A model generated the notes under the pieces. That model was given only the letters and a program-made list of their open reading frames with translations. It had not been told where the DNA came from and did not search any database. From Gyrodactylus bullatarudis (taxonomy: Eukaryota; Platyhelminthes; Monogenea; Gyrodactylidea; Gyrodactylidae), in NCBI GenBank assembly GCA_012064415.1, contig SSNU01000114.1:248001-312000 (forward strand): a DNA stretch of 64,000 nt. Reading direction: 5' to 3'. The translations under genes and the position numbers were made by a program. Below, in pieces: positions 13,001-28,000 of the stretch (the stretch's first letter is position 1; the number at the start of each line of letters is the position of its first letter).

Positions 13001-16000
13001 GAAGCATAACTCGAAAAAAATTTGGAATGTCTCTATTCAAAATCAAGATGGAATGTATCTATAGTCTTGCATAGATTAAATTACACTCCTTTTCATTATA
13101 TACAAGAATAAGATCAAGCACTTTAGTCTTTAGGACTGGATTTCTATTTCCTTCGAAGCTGAAAATGTTTGTTCTATTTCAAAGGTTATTTTCTAGGATC
13201 AAATTTGGCCAAAATTAAGCCATTTTTTAACATATTTCCGTGAACTTCGTCGAAGACGAATTCAAATTGAGAAAAATTCTCAGCTCAAAAAAATTTAGTG
13301 GAAATTTGATGCATGCAATAGATTCTTGTAGAAATCGTAAATCCACAAAAATACAATTCGAATTTTCAGGATAAATTTTCGTTTCTCTAGATAAAACCCC
13401 TTTTGAGTCTTGAATTTAGTGTATGACTGTCTTTTATAATAAAAAGGTTATCATTACTTATTAAAGGTAACTATGGATAATTATGCTGAACTTGCTTAAA
13501 ACATTGATTGCTCTCTTATCAGAGAGGGGATTTTTAATTGGATTAAAGACTTTCTTCCCCATCTAAAACGAAATCTTCTCTGCATTTTTCCCTTATAAAG
13601 ACAAGAAAAAAAATGAATCAGATTAAAATAAGATGGGTAATTTATCAAAAAATAAAGAAGAAAAAAAAGACTTAAACTCAGTGGTGAGGGGGGAGGAGAG
13701 AATAGTTCTGTACACATACAAGGAGGGTTCCCAAATACACTTCTCTCCCATGTACAAACGTATTTGAACCTACAATATATCCATAGATTTAGATTTTATT
13801 CCAAGTGCAAACTCGAATGGGCAAATTCCCTAGGGATTGTAATTTGAATATATTCATCTCTTTTCATATTTCTTATCTGAGAGATTTCTAAGAATTCGGC
13901 CAAGAAATCATTATAAATGTATATAAAATGTTATAATAATAATATTATTAATAACCCAGAATAAAACTACTTAGAAGTACTTTATTATTACTATTATTAT
14001 TACATGTAAACTATGATATGGAATGAAGAAGGGACTAACAGGGGGAAAGAAAGAGTTCGTAATGTAAAAAATGCTTTTTTACACGAGTTACATCATCGGG
14101 AGTGAAAAAACAACAACACTTGGGAGACATGATATATTCTACTTGATCTGATGTAAAAAAAGAATACATTTTTGGACATGCAGAGATTTCAGACATGTCT
14201 AAAAGATGCAAGGGGAAGTAGAGAAAGCTTAAACTATTCCTGACACCCTACGTGAATAAATGAATACTACGCTAAAACAATGAGTCAACTTTGGACAAGA
14301 GTGCATCTTTTATTGATTTTAGATCTACATGAGTTTAGACTACAATCATTTAATCATCCTTTGGACACCAATAAACAATATTGGTACAGGAAGTGTTGAC
14401 CCAAACGGGGAGGGAAACAGATTTATTGCGTAAACTTATTGATCAGTTGTTCTTCCAAACATGAATCTCATACTATTGACTGTAGTAGAAGAAATTGTTA
14501 ATAATTTCGGATAATTCTGGAAACATTTCACCAAAAAAAATTCCATTTAATAAAATAAGAGATGAAAATAATAATACTGGAAACAAAAAGGTAAGTGTTC
14601 ATTTAAATCACCAAAAATAAAGAATTTAATTATTATCTAATATGGAGTAATTTGTAGAAATTAACCAATATATTTTACGAAAGCAAATGAGTTAGAGACG
14701 ACTCTAGATAAAATAAAGTTTTTCCAGAAATGAAATAAAATATATTCCAATACCAACCCATATACAGGTGGAGAACCTTGGAAAGTATTCAGTAAAAGAT
14801 TATTAAGACGATTCAGTACTCAAAAAGAATTTGATGATATTTTGTCCAAAATTTCCTAAAATTAACTCTCATGTCATGTTCTCATCGCAGTCCATTTTGA
14901 GACGCCAGGTGGATGAAAATTTGAATTATCCCAGAGAGATTATCTTTACTGGTATTAATAGATTCTTATTTCAACTCAAGCCTCTAATGATTTTGGTTGG
15001 ACATGTGAGGGAAGTACCAGGAATGAAGAAAATTAATTCTTTATTATTTTAGAGTTAACGAAATAATTTGATGATAATAAGTTTATTTTTGAATTACTTG
15101 ATGATTGTGAATCTATAAAATTCATTAAAAAAAATCTCCATTCAATGAACAAATTGAAATTTGAAGAAATTAAAATTCACGAAAGAGGCCCTCTACTGAT
15201 AATTTCTGGAAGGTTGTTTACAATTATTACAGGTCTAATCAAGCTAGCACTAATTTTTTCATCAAAACTTATTTAGGTTTAAAAGGTTTTAAAAAGTTGA
15301 AAATTTATAATAATGAAATAGATGGAATTCTTACCGAATCCCAACAATCGGCTGGACCTGGCAAGAAGCACACTTTGCTTTGTGCACCACACTCATGGAG
15401 GCGATTATTCGACTGAGGACAATCAACCATATGAGACATTGTGGCTCTGTCTTGAGCCAAGCCTTGAAATGTGATAGTCTAATCATGTTCAAGACATCTT
15501 CAGTCTTGTCGTGCGTACGTCCATTCGAGGTTGCTGTCAAGACAATACGCTCGTTTACATTTTGACTAGCGAGAGACTGGAAAGGAAAGAATTGACAACG
15601 ATTACATATTAGCTTGAATTTCATTTGATTTTGGACAAGTGTAATAAATTAAGAATCGAATTTATTTATTTCTATCATGAAAATAAATTCAAGCAATATA
15701 TTTATAGATCATTCGAAGAATAGATCACCTTCTCAAGAAAAGATAACGAGCTTTGTCAAACCCTACCCCTCCTCAATGAAGAATGCTTTAGATATCAAGC
15801 TGGTGTAAGAGCATGATCAGAACCAGTGAAATAAAATCTTTATTAGTCAATATTCACTAGATTCATGTCTATAGTACAGAGTTCAATGGTCAATTGAATG
15901 CTATTTTTCTGAAGCTGAAAGAAGCATTCCTATTCCCTGTAATGTAGAATGACAACTCACTTTTTTGAAGCAACTCTTTATATTCGATTCCAGGGTTGAA

Positions 16001-19000
16001 TTGTTGACAAAGATTGACTCATCGAAAAAGGTTATGACATGATTCATTTCTCGTAAAAGGATGTTGAGACCCATACGATCCATATTGCCATCCTTGATCG
16101 AGACAAGTCCGAACAGATCTAGGAAAATATATTCAAGACAACTCAAAAACAATAATATTATCTAATCTCAATAAGCTTGGATTTGATTACATGAAACCTT
16201 AAAGACCCCCAGAGAAAATTTTTTCTAGGGTCATTTCTTAGATGGAAATTTCTATGGTTTCAAAATACGCTAATAACGAGAACCAACATTTAGATCAAAT
16301 ACTTTCTCATAAAATGACTGGGAAAATAGCTAATTTTTTAATCTCAAGAGATGACTTCAATGTGGTCAAATTTTCGAATTCTTCGGGTATGTTTTGAACG
16401 ATAATATAGTCGAACTTGATCAAGAATATCCTTTTTGATAGAAAACATGTCTATCCTTGAGAAATTAAAATCCTCATTATTAAAACTACATGTTATATTT
16501 GTAGGAGAAAACATTGAAATGTTGGATACTATAGTACAGGATCAAAATACGAGAAACACGAAAAAACAATAGGTGGCTTAAATTAAAAACTGAAAATTAT
16601 TCCCTCATTTGTTGACATTTAGGCGTACAAGATTGAAAGACTACAATTGAAATGTTTTTCTCTAGTAATAAGAATACCTTCAATCGATAAAGTAAAAGCA
16701 TTTACGTAATATAAATGAGGTTCAATAACCACAGATCAAATGAGAAAATAAACTTTTCAATGCCTTAATGCTAAGAAGCCTTACTCCAAGAGTTTTCAAT
16801 TTTACAATGAAAAAACAATCATCATTATTATCAAGTCTATAGTGAATAAACGAGACTTGTTCCAAGGTTAAAACTATACTCGAATTCAATGAAAATAGAT
16901 ACTCACAGGTGATCTTCTCATTTTGAGTAGACTGACAGAATAAGGCAAGAGCAATCTTCATACTCAACAGAGAAATGGAACCATTACGTTTTCTATAATG
17001 AAATTCAAATGAAATGTCTGCAATACTCATTTTTTCAACCTGATCTCAACGCTTACATATCAAAACTGTTAAGGAGCCAATTTAGGGAAAGATCAATGAC
17101 AACGGCCAAGTTAAACTTGCGACCATTGGCAAGAGTTATGCTCCCTTCTGGGAATGAACTATTGGCCATAGTTAAACTTTCAATTGTGGGCCTTGAGACG
17201 ATGGGTGTTTCATGAACATTGGAATTTCGTCGCTTTAGATAGGAGTTCCGGAAGACATTTCCAGCACATCCAACTGTACTTGAAGGGTTCTTTTAATAGA
17301 GAATAAAATCACCTATAAGATTTTAACAAGATGTATTCTGGAAACTCACTCCAGAGACACGGCCAACACAGGATGGTGTAGCCGATTCCGGTGACACATT
17401 CCTTTTGACATTATTCACATTGGAGGATTTTGATATTTTTGGTAAGGTTTGATTTTTCTTCTGGAGCAATTCGTAAAGGGTCTTCAAAAGACTGACAATC
17501 TGAGTTATGTTTATATTGGGATTGTTGATGTTATTACCAGATGTCGTGCTGTAATTGTGCGAGGAAAAGGTCTCGGAGATAACATTAATATCGATAAGGT
17601 CGACTGTAGAGGCGTTCATAAAGAGGATATGATTTTACTCGAATTCTTCAAAAATTGATTCAGGACTTACGGAAGAGCATCTTTCTTATTTCAATAATCT
17701 TCAATGGGATTCGGTATTGAGCCTGGCGGACTTCTTTAAAGTTGCCAAATCCATTGATCAGTTCTTTCATCAATGGATGATCCCACTGAGTCTCCCGGGA
17801 TTCATGACTGAAATGTGATTGCATTATAGTAATAATTATTGAGGAAACTCCACAGTATTAATTTATCAATGACTAATCAATTTTTATGACTGCTCAAATC
17901 ATTACAAGAATTTTAAAAACAACATTTCCTCCTATTTCTAAGCGAATAAAGAAGGTAACCAATTAAGTAGACAGTCTTAAGCTAATCTTTCTGAAATTAA
18001 ATCTGGAAAGAACCATATATCTTAACGTCCAGATTATCAATTACACGTATTGTACCTATCTGATCTGTTTTCAAATTTCTATTTGACGCCAAATTTACAT
18101 TCTTTTGAACTTTGAGCTGAAATTTTCTATTGATTTGAAAGTAGGAAAGGGATCAAAAAATGTTTTCCTTCAAATGGTAAATGTAGGCAATACGATCTGT
18201 ATTTCAAAAATTCTTTTAATATATCAAAACTCTTGATGCCGATTTTGGTGCTTTTTGGTAATTATCATAGATTCACAACTTCACATATCAATTATAGCTC
18301 TAATTTCAACGTACTTTTTGTAATACGGTACATTGTTGCCATCTGGATGCAAGCACCGTTCCCATGGGAGTTTCACAGAATCTGAAAGAGTTGTTAAATC
18401 ATCAATAAGTGGAATATCATCTTCGTCATAGTCATTCTCTTCCTCCTCGCCATCGTTATCAATTCGTAAAATATTCCATTTCAACTTTTTCTCCAAGCTT
18501 ATGATATCTTCATCGAAAATGCGCAAGGACATTTGAAGAGAGAATGTGGCCTCAGTCAAGGAGTGTGTTCATATTACACTCTCCCTTTGTATAAATATAT
18601 ATGGAGAGGGAAACGACAAAAAGACAGAAAACGAATGGAAGAAAAAGAAAGAACTTGAAAAGGATTCTTTTATTTTCTTCAAATTCAATGAAAAATTAAG
18701 GTTAAGAATAGAAAGGCTTCCTCTTCATAGGGGTTGAGATGTGCAAAGAAAGAGAAAAAACCTATCAATGTTTATTATGTGGTGAGAGAGTAAAAAGACA
18801 GGTTTAATGCAGATTCATTAACGAATGAAACTGCACCCATCCTCTGATTGGCTGGAAGGATTCAAATAGAAATTCAATCGCAATTGTGTATTATGTACAC
18901 AAGAGTTTATTCCTGTACACTGTTAATTCTAAGTTATGGAAGAGAACTCGAAATAACTCAAATAGAAATATTAATTTACACTAAACGAAGAAGAAAAGAC

Positions 19001-22000
19001 GAAAAAGGGAGTTATTTTATTTTGTATTTGCTAACCTAAATTTGACGAGAAAGGTTTTAAAAATAAAATAAATAGTTACACATGTCTACTTTGAAGTAGG
19101 TATAATAAAAACACTTACTTTTAAGTAAAGAATAGATGCTTGATGCTTCTTCTATTTGGGCTTCGGAAGCATTCAAATTATTCTTTGAATATGGTTCTAT
19201 ACTAACTGGATTTTGATATGTCGGATAATTAGACATGGGATAATTTCTTATTGATAAACTTGTTGGGGGTCTATTAAGGGACAAGATTGCTTCACATGTT
19301 TGTATTCGATCTATATATTTCTTCTCGATATCTGCTAACCGAAGTTCTAGATTTTGAACTTTTGCTTCAATATAATTCGAAGGATGAATATTTGTTGGAC
19401 TGGATGTCTTCATTTCGTTAATTTGTAAATTTATATTGGATAATAGGGTGATCTTTTGGCACATTACATCATGGGCTTTCTAGGTGGAAGAAAAGAATTA
19501 AAAATTGGTTTAGAGTATTTCATAGATAATAATGCAGGTATTTTTAATGAATTACTGGACGTTTTAAAAAATGAAAGAATAAACTTGAATCTGTATTTCC
19601 AAAATGCTCAAATAATTAAACCTAATTGACATGAAGATGAGAATTTACCATTCTTACAAAAAACTCAAAATTTTTCTCTGGATTCACATAAAAAATAATT
19701 TCTAAAACGGAATGAGCAAATGAGATGTGGGTATTCGAAAAAGTTCCGAAAAAAATTCAATCTGACCAGAATTAGGCCGTTTTTCGAATTTCGAAAATGT
19801 ATCAAATTTCCACTTTTTCAACTTTTGAGACCAAAATTTTTATCGATTTCGATGATTCGAAGCATTCAAGTGATAATATTTGGATCAACACTAGACGATG
19901 AATTCGAATTTGGCCATAGATATAACGAAGATTGTACTGTTTCCGAGAAAAAGTTATACTTCCAGATTTTGGATAATTCGTGATAATCGAAAAATTCGAA
20001 TGGTTCGATTTCCCACAGTAATGACGAATTTCAGTGAACTTCTACAGGTGAATTCGAATTCTTCGTCTAATCTTGATCCCACATATCAGTACTTAACTGC
20101 TTCGAATCATCGAAATCGGTAAAAATTTTGGGTTCAAAAGTTGAAAAAGTAGACATTTTTCTGTGAATCCGGAGAAAAATATCGAGTTTTTTCATGTCAA
20201 TTAGGTTTAGTAATGATTTCTTACGTGAAGAGCTCAAATCTTGTTGTCACATTTCAGTTATCGGTTAGACTGTAAACCTCATTATAGAGAAATTATTAAT
20301 TCCAGTCCAGAAATTTACAATTTGAATTGAACTACATCTGTCTTAGCCTTGACATAATGACAGATTCTCAATAAGTATAAAATGATTTAGCAGTGGAATT
20401 GACACTAGAGAGTGAATTTTGACTATAATTATTTTAATTAAACTATAATAGTATCTTGTATAAAAATATTGGAATAAATTGATACAGTGTAAAATTACTA
20501 TAGAGTGCACTCATCATGATGTAGCATTGGGAAGTTTATGTGACTGAAATGAAGCTAATTTTTAGAGATTAATGAAAGTATATTATAGATATGAAATTTT
20601 AAGATACGTTACAACCAGGTGGCATAAATTTGAAAATTTGGCATATCCAAGTAATATTTAAAAAATAAGGTCCAATAGGAATTTTTATCCTTCTCTTATT
20701 TCTATCATAAAAATTAACGCATACAGTCTAAAAGATGAAAATAATGTCTAACCCTAGTGGTCAATGACCACTGGTCATGTAATAATAGATAATTCAAAAT
20801 CTTGTCGATATCTCAACTTACTTTTGTATCAATGAAAATACTATTGATCTGAACAGTGGACAAGGCCTCGATTGGTTCCCATAAATTAATATCCGCCTCA
20901 TACTTGTTTATTGTTCCAGTTAGCTGGTCAATATTAGCTTGAAGCACTTTGTATTTCTGTGAGAGGGAATTTATAAAATTAATCAGTAGCTTTGTTATAA
21001 AGAAAACTGTATTCAAGCGATAATACAACGGCTATCATTTGTTATTTTTTTCCCAAGAAAAGTATCTAGAAAGATTAAACACTCAAGAGTAAGTTGAGTC
21101 GAAATACCAAATTTAGAGAACAGCAGGAGTATATCTGAGTGATGAACCTCAAGTCGCTCTAGAAATAGTCTTCGTCTTAGATTTTATGCTGACGTTAAAA
21201 AAACGATTCTTCTAGTTAATTTTTTATTCCGAACCAATTGAATGATATCTCATGAAAAAGCGTAAGATAAAGATCAATTTAGGAAGAAATAAAGTTTTTT
21301 TCCGATCGAGATCAGATCTCAGATTATCGATCAAAAGAAGGGCCTAACATTTTTTCAATAATAACTTCATAAAAAGTTTATTTGACGAGTTAGAAAATTC
21401 AAAACTGAAAAATCAGAATTTTTAAAGAAATTTGAAAGATCAGAAAAAAATTTTTCACCCCGACTTTATAGATCCGATTTAGAGGTGACTAAAATCATTA
21501 GACAATTCAATCTCTTAAAGATGAACTATGATGATAGGTTTTATAGCTTATGAGCAGACAGTCTAACCCATATTAAATCAAACATTAAATTGCAAATATG
21601 CAGTTTGTATTATAAAGTTTGAGATTGTTTTTTTACTCAAAACTAACCCTGCAAGCATGTTCTATCTGGTTTGAATGTTCTCGCATGCTGTTCAGCAAAT
21701 CAGAGTATTGCCTCTGTAGGTACTGAATGTGACGCTTAATTCTCCGGATAATCTTGCGCTGACGGTCGCCGTCATTGGAATACATCTTGTGATCAAACTC
21801 TGATCCATCTGATTCACCTAGAATGGATAGAGAATTTTAATCTAAAATATTTGAAAACTAATTTTAAAATTCAAATCATCAATTGTAGTGCTAGATATAA
21901 TATCAAGATGGATATGAAGATTTTGATGATTTCTTGAGACATTAAAATATTACTTGAAAATAATAACTTGAGCGCTTAAACAAATATTTATTGTTTTTAG

Positions 22001-25000
22001 GTTCTAATGATGAGAAGTATTTTTTAAGAAATCCAAATTCTTATGCTCACCGTAGTCACGAGGAGAAAAAATCTTTGAATTTCAAACTAATAGCAAATTC
22101 CCAGTTTGGGATTGAATGTGTTTTCTACTTTTTTAAGATCAACATATTCCTTATTCACGAATAAGATGTACTTTGGAGTCAGAATAAATTCTCATATTCA
22201 GGCCCACATTAGCTCTTTAGATTCCTGACATTTTCATCCCATTAAATCATCTAATGTTCATTTGATGATTTTTATATACTAACAGAATCATTACTGGGTA
22301 TATGAATTGAATAGACTTTGGAAAATCCGTTGAGAATAGACTCAAATAGCCACTGCCTTTGATTTCAGTCAGATATGAAAATTTCAAGTATCATTATAAA
22401 TAAAAACTAAATAAGGGTTAATTCCAAAAAACACTCCAGATGAAAAAGTTTTCCAAAAATGACCCAAAAAATTTCGACTCCTTCCGATTTTCAACGTCAC
22501 AGAGCATGATAGTCTTCGAATTAGTAGCTTTCAAGGAGATTACTTTGTATTCATTTAGACATACTTCTAATTTATAAGTCACGGCACACAGATGTTTACA
22601 GGGTTATTCATTAATTTTTGCTATACTAGAAAAAATTTTTTTTAACAACTCTTCTTATTTCACTATTTCGATCATGAGAAACATAAAAGAGATCTTCTTT
22701 ATCTACCTCGAATGAATTAATTTATGGTTCGTAAAAATTATTATAGCTACAGTAATTGGTTATAATTAGGGCCACAAAAATATGTATGTTTTAAAAATTT
22801 TGAAAATATGTTATCTTATGTAAGAATCTTTTCCTATAAATATTGACATCTTCCAAACATAATTTGGGTGTTTTATAAAAATATAATTTCAAGTTAAGAG
22901 ATTAATTTTCAGAAAAAAAGTTGAGTCTATATTATATCAATTTTAAAATTTTTCCTTTAAAAACAGTTCAGGTAGAGAATTAATCTTTGGAAGTTTTGAA
23001 AGTTTTTCACAAAAAAAAGTAGTTTGAATTTGCTGAATTTATAAAATGTGCTAAAATCTTTTTTATTTTTGAACCAAATTAGTTTTTGATAGGAAATTCC
23101 TACGTTTTAGAAGTAACTGAGCTAAAATTCGGAATATGTAAATTTGTGGTCCTAGTTAACAGAATTAACAGGATTGAAAACGATAATTTTGATGAGAAGG
23201 GAATTTTAAAATGACAATAATTATTCTTATTTATAATTGAAAAGGAAAAGAGTTTAAACTTTCATTGGAGTCATTCTTGGAAAAAATTTTCCTATGCGGT
23301 GATTTTTGGAATTAACCCACTGAATAAATAATGAGAATCAATTGATCAAATTAAAGAAAAGAAATCAAACATAAAATAGAGAGATTATATTTTGTTTATG
23401 ATCGTTGTGTTGACTCACGCTTCTTCTTAAAGACTAGAGAAATTATCATGTTTTTGTTTGGAGAAAATGTACAACCAGTAAATATGAAGATGGGAATTTA
23501 TGTTTTTTACAAAAAGTATCAATAAATTTTGAAATCCATATTTTGTTAAGCATACTTGTGATAAAAAAGAAAAAAATGTCAATGTAGAGATTACAGAGTT
23601 TTTAGACATTAAACCTACTACCAAAGTGTGATCCCTGGTTATTAATATTATTTCTAACAATTAATTAAAATTCGATTCACAGTGCCCCTCGTTCTGGCCT
23701 AGAGGCTAGAACGTTGAAGACCTGGCTTTGAATCCTGTCTATGGTGTACTGACGAGTTTTAATAAGGACGGAACGTGTCTACGTCTGCCACAGTGAGTTG
23801 AATATTAATTGACTCTTGTGAAATTGATACTTACTTATCCGAATTCTAACATCTAGTTGTGAGAAAACAAGTCATAATAACCAGTTACCACACTTTGCTA
23901 GTAGTAGGTTAAATTATCAAACTTTTTTTGTAGAAAACTAAAACATGGAGATCAGGTAAACTCTATCATTGTGTGAAATTCAAATTGATTTCCATTTGGT
24001 TTACATACTTGACCATGACCTTAAAAGCTAACTTTTGATACCTCTCTGACTTTATGGTCACCAAAATTTAGGGCCAACTTAAAAATTGAAGAATTTCTTA
24101 AAAACTAATCTTTTCATCTCAATTTCTTGTCAACAAGCTTTAGTATCAGCTTTTGTTCAATGTGAATAGAGCTATTGTAATAGGATTTTCTCGATTCCAA
24201 GATGAAATTCAGAATCCGTGTCAAATTTCCGATCAGAAATCACCAGAACAAAATAAAAGTGACACGCCGTGTTATCATGAATAGTACAAGGATTGATTGA
24301 AACAATTTTCCTAATAGTTCCCTTAAAGACTTCTTATTTTGAAAGGTAAACTCACATTCTGATTCATTATTGCTAATCCGTTTATCATCTTTGAAGTCTG
24401 AGCTGATTAAGGCAATTTTTTCAGTTGCTCGTTCTATGCGTTCGTTGAATCTTTCAACTCCGACAATGGATGTCTAAGGAAACGATTATTAAGTTGATGG
24501 GTGCAAACGAATTAATTATCAAAAGTTATTTATAAGCAATAAAGATGGACCAAGAAATAAAAAAAATCATATCCATATATTATTTTCTAGAATTTTTTGT
24601 ATTTTTCAATTGTTAATAATCTGGACTACAAAAATACTTGGTCATATTCAAGTTCTCAATTAAGAAATCATAGATAACCAACTTTAAATCAATGAGCTTT
24701 ACATTTCAAACGTACTTGGTGTTTCTTGAGATAGTCAGTGAGCCAGTCCATGTCGCCAATTAGAGATACACTGGAATCCTTGAATTTGACGCATTGCATT
24801 GTGACCCATTCGTTGAGCTCTCTAACCTCTCCATAGAACATGTTAATATCTTCATATTGACTTCCTGATAGAGCTTGTCTGAAACAGGGTGTTAAAATTA
24901 AAAACAAAGATAACTTTTAAATACAGTATTTTACACAAAATTCATTGTGATGAAGATAGAATTAATACATTTCTAGATTTTTTTGTGTTGCTACTCTTTA

Positions 25001-28000
25001 TTTTTAAGATCTTATTTAGGTACGAATTATAAGTAAATAAATTTAGCCCTAAATATATTAGCCCTACCTTATATCACTCATTGTATACTTGAGATTATCA
25101 TAGCGCTGCTTGAGTTCATTTTGGTATTTGATTAATTCACCGGTTGTCATGTACATCTGAAGGCTTGCAAATTCAGCACTAATATTTTGAACTTCATTAT
25201 TGAGTTCTTTCCAGGAGCCATAGAGACGATTTTTGACTTCATCTTTAGTTCCATTATGCTCTGACATCACCAAGTTATTGGAATCTGTTTTAATTTGGCT
25301 ATAAATACGATTTATCTGGTTGGCCCTGTACTCAAACTTTTCCAATTTTGATTCTATTTCGTCAAGTTTCTCTCTCTGAGTATCTATATCGACTTTATTG
25401 ACAAGTTTTGTATCTGATGATGTTAAGAAGGCCGACTCAGTCTGAGGAATTATTGAGTTATACTCTCGAACATTGAGACCAACTTCATTGGCTTTCTCGT
25501 TAAGCCTAAAATTCAATATAGATTAGTTAATATACATTGGAGTAGGCCAAATTATTCAACTTTTCCCAGGCTTGATCACATTTTGAAGATGATCGAAATC
25601 TGAGCATTTTTTTCTATAAAACCATACGTTTTCGAGTTTGTTCTGATATACAAAATCTCGATTAAAAATGACAATTTTTGAACACAAGATTTTTTCAATG
25701 AATTTTATTACGAGAAAGGACAAAGTTAAGATTTTTGAATAGTTTTTGTAACATTTTGAAATGTAGCAAAAATTGAGTCTTTTTTCACATATTGAAAGAA
25801 ATTCCTATGAAATTAGGTAAAATGGGATTTTTGTATATCAGAAAATGAAAAGTTTTCATCTTGATTTTCAAAAATGTGTTTTTCTCAAGGCTTGGAACAT
25901 TGATCGGGAAAAATTAAAAAAATTTATTACCCGAATATACATCAAGGCAATGTATTAGCCAGTGATTAATCAAAATCAAATTTCAAAAGAAATTTCATTA
26001 CCTCTTGATAAGGGCAGCCACGCGTATTCTCGCCTGTTCTTGGCTAAAGATAATCTTTGAAGTGTCTTCTTTGCAATACGTTATAAGGAGCTGTTCACAA
26101 AAGTATTGATAATTTTTAAATGTCGTTTCAATATTGTTAAGGTTGCCTATCAGCTCCTGAAAATTGAAAAACATCAATTAATTTAGTTAGGAAAATATTT
26201 CCTTACAAGTTTAAGGAGCCCCCTCCTGTTCTTTTTTTGATTCTAAATAACTAGCTGTCAAATTAGCTACACTCTGTACTCTAGAAGAATTTGTGAATTT
26301 TCGATTTTAACAAATATCTAATTTTTTCATCAATGTTTGTCAGAAGACAAATTTTCACCGAATTAAAGAAAAAAATTCGAAAAATAAGTTTTTGGAAGAA
26401 ACTAGAAGACATTTTAAATTTCTAATTGGTGCAATTTTTTCTACTTCAAAATTTTTGGTGCTTTCAAAGTGATAGAGGAATCATTCTTTAGGATCCCTTA
26501 TCACCATTCAATTTTTGAAAGGACCGTCAATTTGAACAGATTTCGCATCATTATAATGTATAAATTTTCATGGAGTAGAAATGGTCTGAAAATGGGAAGA
26601 AGACTTTCGCACGAAAATGGACTGTCTCCTAAAATCCTTACGACCATTTTTGGTCTTCTTGTGCAATGATTAATCTCTCTGACACCTAGAAATCCCCAAC
26701 ATTTTGGAGTCAAAGCTAAAAAAATGAAAAATTTTGCGCCTAATCTTTTCCAAAAACTCTTTCCTTAAATCTTCACCGTTAACTTTCATTCAGAAAGGTA
26801 TTGAAAGCTGTTCTAGCAAGGTCTTCTAAGGTATCCATTGTGAAAAATGATGAGATATTTTGAAAAAATTTTCTGCCAAAATTCCCAAAATCAAGATGGG
26901 AATTAAATAGAAGGTTCAGTATCAATCCCTTCAATAGTACAAATGTAACTAGAAGAAAGAAAAATAGTTGCTAAAAATTATCATTGAAATATAATCTAGC
27001 TAAAACCAGTGATCCATTTTTATAAATCATATCAGCTAGCTAATATCGATATTAGCTGATTTGACATATATAAACTCAAGATAGAAAATGATAAAGTTCA
27101 TATCACTCACTTGAGTTGTCTTTTTCTGAGCCATTGAGTCAATATTAAAGTTTCCCTCAAGCTTATCCAAGTCACCTTCAGTTTTTGAAATGATCATATT
27201 CAAGTCCCTCTCGTAATCTTGACATTTTTGAGTGTCCTTAATCATTTGACTCAGTTCACTCAGACGATTTTCCACCCCTCTATGCATTGATTTCCAGTTT
27301 TCTTTGAGAGTTTCAACTGAAAATGAAAAATTGTTACTTTTCAATTTTTTGAGAGAAAATCTGTATTTAAAAATTAGTCAAGTCCATTATAACCCATATG
27401 TGGGCCAAAATATCAAATCTAAAAATTTTTATAGAAATATAAATAAAATGTATACACCATTAAATAACTTTTTTATCAATCTTCCCGAAAAAAGTTGAAC
27501 CATAAGGTATTCCATTGGGATAGACTAAATTCACCTTATTTATTTAAAAAATCCTATAACTACTTGTACGGTCGCTTGAAAGTAGATAAGGAAAATGTAT
27601 TGAAAAGTGTCGAAAAAAAATTTTTAGTAATAGGTTTTCAGATGATTTAAGGTTTTATTATTCATCTATAATTATAATTCATTCTGATTCAGAATATGTA
27701 TTCGTATTCAATGTTTGAAGTCATTAAATAGACTCAGACCTGAAAGAGATAAAATATAAATAATGATAGGGGTAATCTGGTTTTTCAAAAGGAGACATTA
27801 AAGAATGAGAATTTTTTTAATATTGCACATGAGCAATCGGATCAGTTTTATAAAAATCTTTCATGTAAATCTCAAAAATTTTAATCAATAATCATTGTGG
27901 AGTTTTAGTGAAGATCAGCCATTAACTGAGGTCGAATTTATGCTGAATATTCTGAAAATTTAAATTTTTAAAAGTGTTTTTATCTATTAAAATAGAAAAA

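Noticed and set aside
14831..15052. 73-codon plus-strand frame
   Set aside because: It sits inside the 2.7-kb ZZ intron, shows no homology and has intron-like composition.
19720..20122. Plus-strand frames of 74-87 codons
   Set aside because: They lie wholly within the TIR element at 19618-20208, and their composition follows from the inverted repeats.
23687..23760. Functional tRNA gene
   Set aside because: A and B boxes are only 19 bp apart and no acceptor or anticodon stem forms, so it is at best a tRNA-derived repeat.
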